From: Panopea generosa
Lineage: Eukaryota > Mollusca > Bivalvia > Adapedonta > Hiatellidae
Reading direction: 5' to 3'
Length of the DNA stretch: 64,000 nt
Assembly (NCBI GenBank): GCA_029582155.1
Contig: CM055901.1
Coordinates: forward strand, 46,559,228 to 46,623,227
How positions within the stretch are numbered: the first letter of the stretch is position 1; every line of letters starts with the position of its first letter. Shown piece after piece: positions 47,505 through 58,600 of the stretch. A program made the position numbers and the translations under genes. The notes beneath the pieces are model-generated. The model saw nothing but the letters and a program-made list of their open reading frames with translations, did no database searches and was not told where the DNA came from.

Positions 47505-47893
47505 GCAGTTCCAGTTTTATTGGTGGAGGAATAAATCTGGCCATAACCACCGTCCTTCAGCAAGTAACTGGCAAACTCTCTCACATAAAGGTTTTGCTAC
47601 AAATAGTTCTTCATAGGCTTAGTTCATTCTTAATTTGAAACAAAGTGACATAAAATAAAGTGAGCGAATAACGCCCATTCTGGCTTCTTGTTTTTTAATG
47701 GAGTTTAATGCCATTTTCAACATATAAAAGGTTCTTTAGGTTATGACATACTAGTATCCAGTTTTATTGAAAGAGGAAGACCTCAGAATGAATATGAGGA
47801 GAACCACTGTCCTCATGCATGTAACTGGCAAACATTTTCAAATAAAGATTTTGGACAAGACTCTAACCCCCTACCTCTTAGTCCACTCCGCTA
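47505..47893 (-). mobile_element. Two SINE fragments (S5, S6) between satellites
   Basis: 47505-47600 carries body sequence only (TCCAGTTTTATTGGTGGAGG, AGTAACTGGCAAACTCTCTC). 47697-47893 carries tail to head (TTTAATGCCATTTTCAACAT, GAGGAAGACCTCAGAATGAA, GACTCTAACCCCCTACCTC). The head of S6 runs directly into the first unit of array 3 at TTAGTCCACTCCGCTATC. Confidence 0.7.
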
Positions 47894-50800
47894 TCTTGTT
47901 CATTTGACTTTCATACATTAACACAATTAACAATAGCTGCTGCTAGAAGCAGCTATGGGTTAGTCAAATACGCTATCTTGTTCATTTCACTTTCGTACAT
48001 TAACACATAAACAATTGCTGCTGCTGGAAGTAGCTCTGGGTTAGTCCACTCAGCTATCTTGTTTATTTGACTTTCGTACATTAACACAATAAACAATTGC
48101 TGCTGCTGGAAGCAGCTATGGGTTGGTCCACTCTGCTATCTTGTTCATTTGACTTTCATACATTAACAAAATAAACAATAACTGCTGCTAGAAGCAGCTT
48201 TGGGTTAGTCCACTCCGCTATCTTGTTTATTTGACTTTCATACATTAACACAATAAACAATTGCTGCTGCTGGAAGCAGCTATGGGTTGGTCCACTCCGC
48301 TATCTTGTTCAGTTGACTTTCGTACATTAACACAATAAACAATTGCTGCTGCTGGAAGCAGCTATGGGTTGGTCCACTCTGCTATCTTGTTCATTTGACT
48401 TTCATACATTAACAAAATAAACAGTAACTGCTGCTAGAAGCAGCTTTGGGTTAGTCCACTCCGCTATCTTGTTCATTTGACTTTCATACATTAACACAAT
48501 AAACAATAGCTGCTGCTGGAAGCAGCTATGGGTTGGTCCACTCCGCTATCTTGTTCAGTTGACTTTCATACATTAACACAATAAACAATTGCTGCTGCTA
48601 GAAGCAGCTATGGGTTGGTCCACTCTGCTATCTTGTTCATTTGACTTTCATACATTAACACAATAAACAACTGCTGCTGCTATAAGCAGCTATGGGTTGG
48701 TCCAATCCGCTATCTTGTTCATTTGACTTTCGTACATTAACACAATAAACAATTGCTGCTGCTGGAAGCAGCTATGGGTTGGTCCACTCCGCTATCTTGT
48801 TCATTTGACTTTCATACATTAACAAAATAAACAATAGCTGCTGCTGGAAGCAGCTATCGGTTCGTCCACTCCGTTATCTTCTTCATTTGACTTTCATACA
48901 TTAACACAATAAACAATTGCTACTGCTGGAAGCAGCTATTGGTTGGTCCACTCCGCTATCTTGTTCATTTGACTTTCATACATTAACACAATAAACAATA
49001 GCTGCTGCTAGAATCAGCTATGGGTTAGTCCACTCCGCTATCTTGTTCATTTGACTTTCATACTTTAACAAAATAAACAATAGCTGCTGCTAGAAGCAGC
49101 TTTGGGTTAGTCCACTCTGCTATCTTGTTCATTTGACTTTCATACATTTACAAAATAAACAATTGCTGCTGCTAGAAGCAGCTATGGGTTAGTCCACTCT
49201 GCTATCTTGTTCATTTGACTTTCATACATTAACACATTTAACAATAGCTGCTGCTTGAAGCAGCTTTGGGTTAGTTCACTCTTCTATATTGTTCATTTGA
49301 CTTTCATACATTAACACAATAAATAATTGCTGCTGCTAGAAGCAGCTATGGGTTAGTCAACTCCGCTATCTTGTTCATTTGACTTTCATACATTAACACA
49401 ATAAACAATAGCTGCTGCTAGAAGCAGCTATGGGTTAGTCCAATCTGCTATCTTGTTCATTTGACTTTCATACATTAACAAAATAAACAATTGCTGCTGC
49501 TAGAAGCAGCTATGGGTTAGTCAACTCCGCTATCTTGTTCATTTGACTTTCATACATTAACACAATAAACAATAGCTGCTGCTAGAAGCAGCTATGGGTT
49601 AGTCCACTCTGCTATCTTGTTCATTTGACTTTCATACATTAACAAAATAAACAATTGCTGCTGCTAGAAGCAGCTATGGGTTAGTCCACTCTGCTATCTT
49701 GTTCATTTGACTTTCATACATTAACAAAATAAACAATAACTGCTGCTAGAAGCAGCTTTGGGTTGGTCCACTCTGCTATCTTGTTCATTTGACTTTCATA
49801 CATTAACAAAATAATCAATTGCTGCTGCTACAAGCAGCTATGGGTTAGTCCACTCTGCTATCTTGTTCATTTGACTTTCATACATTAACAAACTAAACAA
49901 TAGCTGCTGCTACAAGCAGCTATGGGTTAGTCCACTCTGCTATCTTGTTCATTTGATCTTGTTCATTTGACTTTCATACATTAACAAAATAAACAATAGC
50001 TGCTGATAGAAGCAGCTATGGGTTAGTTAACTCCGCTATCTTGTTCATTTGACTTTCATACATTAACACAATAAACAATAGCTGCTGCTAGAAGCAGCTT
50101 TGGGTTAGTCCACTCTGCTACATGTTCATTCGACTTTCATACATTAACAAAATAAACAATTGCTGCTGCTAGAAGCAGCTATGGGTGAGTCCACTCTGCT
50201 ATCTTGATCATTTGACTTTCATACATTAACAAAATAAACAATTGCTGCTGCTAGAAGCAGCTTTGGGTTAGTCAACTCCACTATCTTGTTCATTTGACTT
50301 TTATACATTAACACAATAAACAATAGCTGCTGCTAGAAGCAGCTATGGGTTAGTTCAATCCGCTATCTTGTTCATTTGACTTTCATACATTAATACAATA
50401 AACAATTGCTGCTGCTAGAAGCAGCTACGGGTTAGTCCACTCTGCTATCTTGTTCATTTGACTTTCATACATTAACACAATAAACAATAGCTGCTGCTAG
50501 AAGCAGCTATGGGTTAGTCCACTCTGCTATCTTGTTCATTTGACTTTCATACATTAACACAATAAACAATAACTGCTGCTAGAAGCAGCTTTGGGTTAGT
50601 CCAATCTGCTATCTTGTTCATTTGACTTTCATACATTAACACAATAAACAATTGCTGCTGCTGGAAGCAGCTATGGGTTAGTCCACTCTGCTATCTTGTT
50701 CATTTGACTTTCATACATTAATACAATAAACAATAGCTGCTGCTTGAAGCAGCTTTGGGTTAGTCCACTCAGCTATCTTGTTCATTTGACTTTCATACAT

Positions 50801-51988
50801 TAACACAATAAACAATAGCTGCTGCTAGAAGCAGCTTTGGGTTAGTCCAATCTGCTATCTTGTTCATTTGACTTTCATACATTAACACAATAAACAATTG
50901 CTGCTGCTGGAAGCAGCTATGGGTTAGTCCACTCTGCTATCTTGTTCATTTGACTTTCATACATTAATACAATAAACAATAGCTGCTGCTTGAAGCAGCT
51001 TTGGGTTAGTCCACTCAGCTATATTGTTCATTTGACTTTCATACATTAACACAATAAACAATAGCTGCTGCTAGAAGCAGCTTTGGGTTAGTCCAATCTG
51101 CTATCTTGTTCATTTGACTTTCATACATTAACACAATAAACAATTGCTGCTGCTGGAAGCAGCTATGGGTTAGTCCACTCTGCTATCTTGTTCATTTGAC
51201 TTTCATACATTAATACAATAAACAATAGCTGCTGCTTGAAGCAGCTTTGGGTTAGTCCACTCAGCTATATTGTTCATTTGACTTTCATACATTAACACAA
51301 TAAACAATAGCTGCTGCTAGAAGCAGCTTTGGGTTAGTCCAATCTGCTATCTTGTTCATTTGACTTTCATACATTAACACAATAAACAATGGTTGCTGCT
51401 TGAAGCAGCTTTGGGTTAGTCCACACTTCTTTATTGTTCATTTGACTTTCATACATTAACACAATAAACAATAGCTGCTGCTAGAAACAGCTACGGGTTA
51501 GTCCAATCTGCTATCTTGTTTATTTGACTTTCATACATTAACACAAAAAACAATTGCTGCTGCTAGAAACAGCTACGGGTTAGTCCACTCTGCTATCTTG
51601 TTCATTTGACTTTCATACATTAACACAAAAAACAATTGCTGCTGCTAGAAGCAGCTATGGGTTAGTCCACTCTGCTATATTGTTCATTTGACTTTCATAC
51701 ATTAACACAATAAACAATTGCTGCTGCTAGAAGCAGCTATGGGTTGGTCCACTCAGCTATCTTGTTTATTTGACTTTCATACAGTAACACAATAAACAAT
51801 GATGCTGCTAGAAGCAGCTATGGGTTAGTCCACTCTGCTATCTTGATCATTTGACTTTCATACATTAACAAAATAAACAATTGCTGCTGCTAGAAGCAGC
51901 TATGGGTTGGTCGACTCTGCTATCTTGTTCATTTGACTTTCATACATTAACACATAAACAATTGCTGCTGCTAGAAGCAGCTATGGGT
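47890..51988. repeat. Satellite with 82-bp unit (array 3), ~4.1 kb
   Basis: About 50 copies of an 82-bp unit: CACTCTGCTATCTTGTTCAT / TTGACTTTCATACATTAACA / CAATAAACAATTGCTGCTGC / TAGAAGCAGCTATGGGTTAG / TC. Each unit can form a hairpin at AGCTGCTGCTAGAAGCAGCT. A multi-unit block with the variant GCTTGAAGCAGCTTTGGG recurs at about 50740, 50985 and 51235, indicating a ~245-bp (3-mer) higher-order unit. A 15-bp local slip (ATCTTGTTCATTTG doubled) is seen at about 49950. Confidence 0.96.
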
Positions 51989-53283
51989 TTTATTGAATAC
52001 TGAAAGATTGGTAAGAAAATAAGAAGAAACACAAATACAGATTTATTGTTTAATTTTTAACTGGGCTTGGCAGCCAGAAATCATGGGAGATAGGCATTGT
52101 ATCAACAAGCTCTTAGATTTGTTTTTTTTACTTTCTGTTTGCATGTGTACATACAACTCTGATAATAGAGAAAAGGAAATGTAACTCGATAAAGCAAGAG
52201 TTCTCTGTTAAAAATTAAAAAGGAAGGTAATTCAATTCTGAAAATTTTTTTTTCTAATATTTCAGTACTCTCTCTTGTTTATAAATGTATAGCTTTTAGA
52301 GATAATTGTCTCTAGTGTTGTATATAATTTCTTTGAGAAAACTCCGAAATTTGTTGAATTAAACTGCCTTTACTGACATAATTTTCTTTTCAGAATTGAT
52401 TATCTCCCTTTATTACTCAAGAAGATCTTTTTTTCAAGATTCATCAACCAGTTTAAAGTGTTATGCATACTGCCAATATGAGAATAAATATTTATAGGAA
52501 TGATATCTCCATGCAAGTGTTGACTTGAAGCACAAACAGGTAATTTTTAAGTTTGTAAGTAACTATTATAACACATGATTTCAAACGCATCGTGTTTTCA
52601 TAATATTCTAATATCAACTACCCACTATTCTCTAACATTCATATAAAATGTAACCATGGCATGTATATGTTTATAAATAATTACCAAATCTTGGGTAAAT
52701 GAAGGTGTGTGAGTAAAAGAAACGCTACCAAATTTCTTCACAATAAATTTTTTTTCCCACAATTCCTAGCATATATCACAGAATGACTGGCTGATGGATT
52801 TCAAGTGACATGAAATGAAGTCACATGATTTTGTTACTATTTTAAACCATGATTTGAAACTAACTTGTATCTAAACTATCTAATTGTAAAATCCAACCTA
52901 TTTGAAACGAACTTCATTATATAGTTATTAACTTGACTCTATATTCAATAAAACTCTCCTTAAAAGCATTTTTAATACACACGATGAAATGTTGATGACG
53001 AGTTGACACTTTCAATGTACCTAATCTCTACTATATCATTCATTAAACACAACAACATTATTGTGTAGAAGATATTACAAGAATGATGTATCCTTTATGA
53101 AATTTAATGTATTAAAAAAAAAAAACAACATAAGAAATATACCTGGCTAGTAATTATATATAGTTTTTATTGTCAAGTATGTATTTGCAATATCAAACCT
53201 CTCTGAATAATAACTTGGTACACAGACACTTGATACACAATTATCAATTTATTATTCAATTTACTATCAAATACTTTACTTTG
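51989..53283. other. No gene seen
   Basis: AT-rich sequence with no ORF, element or repeat I can support. Confidence 0.6.
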
Positions 53284-53862
53284 CAGGTTAAATGTTTAAT
53301 TTACCACTAACCACTTTACCTCCACACCTGTATTTCAGGTTGAATGTTTAATTTATTATCAAACACTTTACCATAATACTTGTATATTGGTTACCACTGA
53401 TGTTTAATTTACCATCAAACACTTTATCTCCACACCTGTATATCAGGTTAAATGTTTAATTTACCATCAAACACTTTAACTCAACACTTGTATATCAGGT
53501 TAAATGTTTAATTTACCATCAAACACTTTACCTCCACACCTGTATACCAGGTTATATGTTGAATTTACCATTAAACACTTCACCTTAGAACTTGTATAAT
53601 TAGGTTAAATTTTTAATGGTACAAAATAATTTACCTTGATATTTGTACATCAAGTAAAATGTTTACTTTACCATCAAACACCATTCCTTAGTATTTGACC
53701 AAAACACAAATCTACTTGTACATAAATGAGTTCAAAATTTAATTACCAGCAAGCACTTTTCGTTAGCATTTGTATAATTAGGTTAAATATTTAATGAAAC
53801 CATACATTTTACCTTGATATTTGTACATTAGATTAAATATTCAACTTACTATCAAATGCTAT
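53284..53862. repeat. 52-bp minisatellite, ~8 diverged copies
   Basis: The unit AGGTTAAATGTTTAATTTAC / CATCAAACACTTTAACTCAA / CACTTGTATATC. Copies are clear up to about 53570 and degrade after that. Confidence 0.85.
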
Positions 53863-54061
53863 ACACCTTTCTTTTCACAAGTACTGGTACCCAGTGTTGC
53901 TATACACGTTTCTTTATACAAGTACTGGTACCCAGTGTCGCTATACACCTTTTTTATATAAGTACTGGTACCCAGTGTCACTATACACCTTTCTTTATGC
54001 AAGTACCGGTACCCAGTGTCACAATACACCTTTCTTTAAACAAGTACTGGTACACAGTGTC
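53863..54061. repeat. 41-bp minisatellite, 5 copies
   Basis: The unit CTATACACCTTTCTTTATGC / AAGTACCGGTACCCAGTGTC / A. GGTACC-type sites recur in each copy. The repeat happens to be open in two frames, which explains apparent short ORFs here. Confidence 0.9.
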
Positions 54062-55050
54062 TTAAGCAATGATGGGTTTTTGTACTGTTAAAATTTGATG
54101 TACGACTTTCAAGAATCCAATTAAACAGTATATCTACATTAGCTTCATTATTAATATGTTGTAGTAAAAGCAAAGAAAACATAATAAACAGTCTTTTTGA
54201 GAACAAACCCAGTTTTGAGGTATTCTTGTTTCATAAATTATCAGTATAATATATTATCCGCGAGTCATAATCTCACTGCACGTCATGTGTTGCCATCATA
54301 GCAAAGACCCGCATTTTACACTCTTTCCCCGTCATCAGCCATTTATATCATCAGATTCAATGGGGCTAGCACATTTTCAAACTTTGATATCTTAAAATAG
54401 TCAATACCGGTACACTTGTTACGGTAATTCCGGTACCAAATTTTTTTCTTTTAAAAATGTTGGTTGGAACTTTATACAAAGTTGATGAAAATGTATTCAT
54501 TTGCCTGCCTCAAAACTTGTAACATTGTATGTTATAGGACTTAAAATAGTAAATAAATAATTGATATAATAATTAACATTTAAAATGATACACAAGTCGA
54601 TGATATGGATGCATCAAAAAGAATGAATGATAAAAAGTAAAAATATCTTTGCTGTTGCTAACATTAAACAGCAGCAAACTTGTCACCAAGCGTCACTAAC
54701 ACTTAATTATAATCTCCCTTTACAACTTTCCCATAGGAAGCTCAACTGTGAACTGTTAAATAATATTTATGAGTAAATGGATTCAAATCCAAACTTTTAT
54801 AAATATAACACAACAATATCAGACTGTATCATCCATACAAAGTCCACCAACTGAAATGCGCACATTTGTCTATTTCACTCTTATCAGCTAGTCCCAACAA
54901 ATCTATTCTAAGCCAGGGAGATGAGACTTACGAAAACACAAACACAATGTATTGCTGTATGTAGACAATGAAACACTGTCTGCCATGTTAATTAGGTCCA
55001 ACAAGTTTCAGATAATATCCTAAGCAACTCCATCATCAGACATAAACTTT
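54062..55050. other. No gene seen
   Basis: AT-rich sequence downstream of PDE4. It may include distal 3'UTR of PDE4, but nothing in the sequence decides this. Confidence 0.5.
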
Positions 55051-55311
55051 TTTATTTTCATTTTCGAGACAGAATTCAACCATCTTGTCATATCTAGCAT
55101 AGGTCTAGTCCTGGAACTGATCTCCCTGAGAAGTACTGTAATTACGTCGTATCCAGGCATGTCCATGCTTTACTACTATCTCCATGGCAACCATCTCCAT
55201 GGCGATGTTGACGATCACTAAGCACTAATTGCCACCAGGGCACAAGTGCTGGGGAATATATCGCCTTCCTATCACAATATTATAACATGTTTTACCTACT
55301 ATTGTTCAATA
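55051..55311 (-). terminator. PDE4 3'UTR with candidate poly(A) signal
   Basis: The nearest AATAAA on the minus strand after the stop is at 55056-55051, about 255 nt into the 3'UTR. The region also has a doubled CCATGG-containing phrase (about 55181 and 55197). The cleavage site is not determined. Confidence 0.4.
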
Positions 55312-55626
55312 CTATTGTCCCGTGTGTTGATCGGATGACGTACTAGTACTCCCGCTGTCTGATAATTTGATAATGATATCAGAGTCTGCGTGATCATGAT
55401 CACCTTCTTTCTCTTCCTCAATCTCAAACTGAAACTTGCTGTCCGCAGACTTGTCCTCCGTTGATTTAGCACTAGAGGAGAAACTAGACGATGGACTGAT
55501 AGGTATCATACTCTGGAACCAGTCTCTATTTTCTTCCACTTGTTCTATAATATCCTGGGCATCCGGGTATACCAGGTCCGCCCATGTCTCCCACAATGGG
55601 TGCACAATATAGTCGATGAAACCAAC
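55312..55626 (-). CDS. PDE4: PDE4 terminal exon: C-terminus
   Basis: Acceptor attcatcag|GTTGGT, 104 codons then TAG. Encodes [20 protein letters not shown], completing the active site, then [16 protein letters not shown] and a Ser/Asp/Glu-rich tail ending [10 protein letters not shown]. The tail is not conserved in sequence across the family. Confidence 0.96.
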   Translation of the reverse strand, partial: VGFIDYIVHPLWETWADLVYPDAQDIIEQVEENRDWFQSMIPISPSSSFSSSAKSTEDKSADSKFQFEIEEEKEGDHDHADSDIIIKLSDSGSTSTSSDQHTGQ

Positions 55627-58600
55627 CTGATGAATACAGAAAATTAACAATATTGATATTTTCTAAATATTTATTACAGTAATTATTATTTTCAAATGGA
55701 TTAACATACAAAAACTACAATTATTTTGCTGCCCATCCCTCACTTACAAACTTGTATCTTCATAAGAAAACATTATGTCTATAAAGATTATATCAGAATG
55801 GTTGGGTTGTGTAACATCAAAAAAATATATGGGTTGCTTAAAGGCATAAACGGGATTCAATCCTAGAATTTCAGGTGACTGTTATGAGCCTCATATCCAG
55901 AGTTCATGCTAGACACACACTGTGAGATTATTGGATTATTGAGCTCAGGATCAGACATTGCAAGGCTAGTATCTGTTTACTCTAAATCATTCAACTGAAG
56001 TTTGTAAAACAAAATACCTGCATATACATATTAAAACCTGGAAGAATAATTACCTGTGATTTTTCTACAGTTGCAGTCAGTTTGTCACACATGGGACTTA
56101 GATCCAAGCCCTTTTCTCTCTCCATATCACCCTGTCTAAAGAGCTCCATCATGATTCTATCTACCCATTTCTTGTAAAGGTCAAGGGGCTTTGTTGGGTT
56201 GCCAAGGTCCGCACAATGAACCATATTCTGTAATACCTGGAATGCATAATGATATAAACTATGGTTAGATATATTCCTTTTTCTTCATGCAATATATGAA
56301 TATAGAACTTTTAAAAATATAATCTCAAACAGAAATTCTTCAAGTTTTGTTTCAACAGGAACATGGTACTAAACCCTATTCAGCAGTTAATGAAACAAAT
56401 ACATTGAAATTCTGTTATCTGCAAAAATTATATAAACATTTTATCTTTCATTGAAGAAAACAAGTTAAAGATTTCATAGAGATGCTCACCTGTATTCTAT
56501 CTGTGTAGTTGTCCAGCAGCAATACCCCGGAGCCGGCAACTTTCTTTGTTTCCACCATGGTTTTCAAGTCAGCCAGCAAGCTCATATGCTTCGTCATGTC
56601 CGTTGCTAAAACCATGTCGATGACCATCTTTCGTAAGGTTTGTCGTTGTTTTTTGGAAAGGTTCAAGAATATGTCACAATTGTCCTCCTGCAGCAGTTTG
56701 AATGCAACGGCCAGATGATGGTTCTCCAGCACAGACTCGTCATTGTACATCAACGCCAGCTCAGAACCTGTAAGTACACAGTGAAAGTTTAGTTTCTGTG
56801 TCCATGCTGAAGTCAAAGATTAAGTTGCTGTATTTCTATTATAAGTATAGGAACTACTTCCTACATCAGTGTTGAAATATGCTGCACAAACAACTTGTTA
56901 ATTTAGTGTTTATGCTAAAGTCGGACCTGTTTTGATACCAAGCATTAGCCCAATAAATTAAGAGTGATATAAACAAAACATGGCTTGTCTCATTAGCACA
57001 GGAAGTTTACAAGTCTGTGTGAAATAAGATGGCACTTAGTACAGTTCTGCACTACAAATGGGACAAATTACTTGATCTTCTCAACAAAGTTGTAACATGT
57101 TCAATTTAGTATGTCAATTTTTACATGACATGATGCACGCAGACATAAAAAAACAAGTTAACAGCACGTAGAAAAACAGGCCATCCATAACTGATTTCAA
57201 CTTACATGGGACTGTTTTTGTGTATATAGATAAACAAATATATTGTTTTTGTTTTAAAATGAGCCAGCAAAAATGATTTACAAGCCTCTATTACGTAAAA
57301 TATTTGATTTATTATATTACATGTATTACAAGTGCAATAAACACAAACAAATAATTAATGATTAATATGTTTATACAACCAGAATTTTTTTCTGTCATTA
57401 TCTGTTGTCAGAATAAGCATTAATAACCTTTAAATCTCTGCATAATTAAATGAAATCACTCAGACTTAAACATTAAACTTATGTTTATGCTACGTTCAAC
57501 AACATAACTACTTTGTTTACTTCAAAGTTGAATTCATTATGATAAATAGTACTAGAGGACTGGAGCGTATGGGTTTTCAAAACACAGGCCTCTCACACTG
57601 ACACTTTGACAACATCTGATGACCTGATTAGAAGATGATTTAATAGCCGACTTTGTTTTATATTGATTATCAGTTGCCCAAATGAGAACTATTATTATGT
57701 AGGAATATTGAATTGTGGGATAGATCAGGGTAGCAGTCAAAACATCATAAAATACAGTGGGTTTTAATTTGGCGTTTATAAAGTAAAGATTTAATCTATA
57801 CAAATGACACCTAATTTTTGCCCAATTACACATTGTGTGAAAAACAATAACAATTTTATGGCTAGCTACCCAGAATTCAATACTGCCTTTGGAATAAGAG
57901 TTTATATGTTGTAGGTGAGAAGAGTGTATAATTACTGACGTCATAACCATACTGAAATATGGTCCTCTAAAATGATATGTCCAAATAAGTTCTTGTTCCC
58001 CATTTCTAGACAATTCTTAATGGTATGCGATCGTAATCTAACGGGTTGAATGCCAAACTGTTGCAACTTTTCATGTTCATATGAAGAAACAACTGTATTG
58101 CAATAGACCATGTAATTATGTTCCAATTAAGTCTATGACCTCCAAATATAAAGACAATTTTTTGCTGTAATTAAAAAAAACAACATTTCTGTGGTAGTCA
58201 CTTACTAGTATTCACAAGGAACTGATTGGACACCCCTGGGTGATCCACGTCATGAATGGCACTAGCGAATATGGCAGCAAGAATCTCCAGGTCTGTAAAC
58301 ACGTTCTGAAAAATAGAAAGCTATCAATCAAACATAACCTAACAAACAGAACACATTCTCAAAAATGTATACAACCCCAGCAAAAAAACCCCAACAAAAC
58401 ATGAATGCTTTTTGGAACAAAATAAGAAATTGCATATTCATATGAAAAAGTCATATAATATTGAATGATACAGATATTTTATCTTTTTAATCAGGAATTA
58501 GAAATTGAATAAAAAATATAAAAAAAAACATGCTGAAATATTATTTCTCAATCTCTAGTAAAACCCACATTTGTTTTTTATTTGTTCAAGTGTCTTAATT

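Noticed and set aside
36240-51988. Regular spaced repeats resembling a CRISPR array
   Set aside because: Whole units repeat without unique spacers and the context is animal genomic DNA; these are satellites.
53856-54091. Two overlapping short ORFs with repeated Tyr/Gly/Thr-rich peptides
   Set aside because: They are translations of the 41-bp minisatellite in two frames; no splice or start context.
55170-55215. Doubled CCATGG(C)AAC-like phrase as an RFX X-box
   Set aside because: Only partial half-sites, located in the PDE4 3'UTR rather than a promoter.
57552-58013. 153-codon open frame on the minus strand in the PDE4 intron
   Set aside because: Lies between two phase-matched PDE4 exons, has no splice-site support and no recognisable protein pattern.
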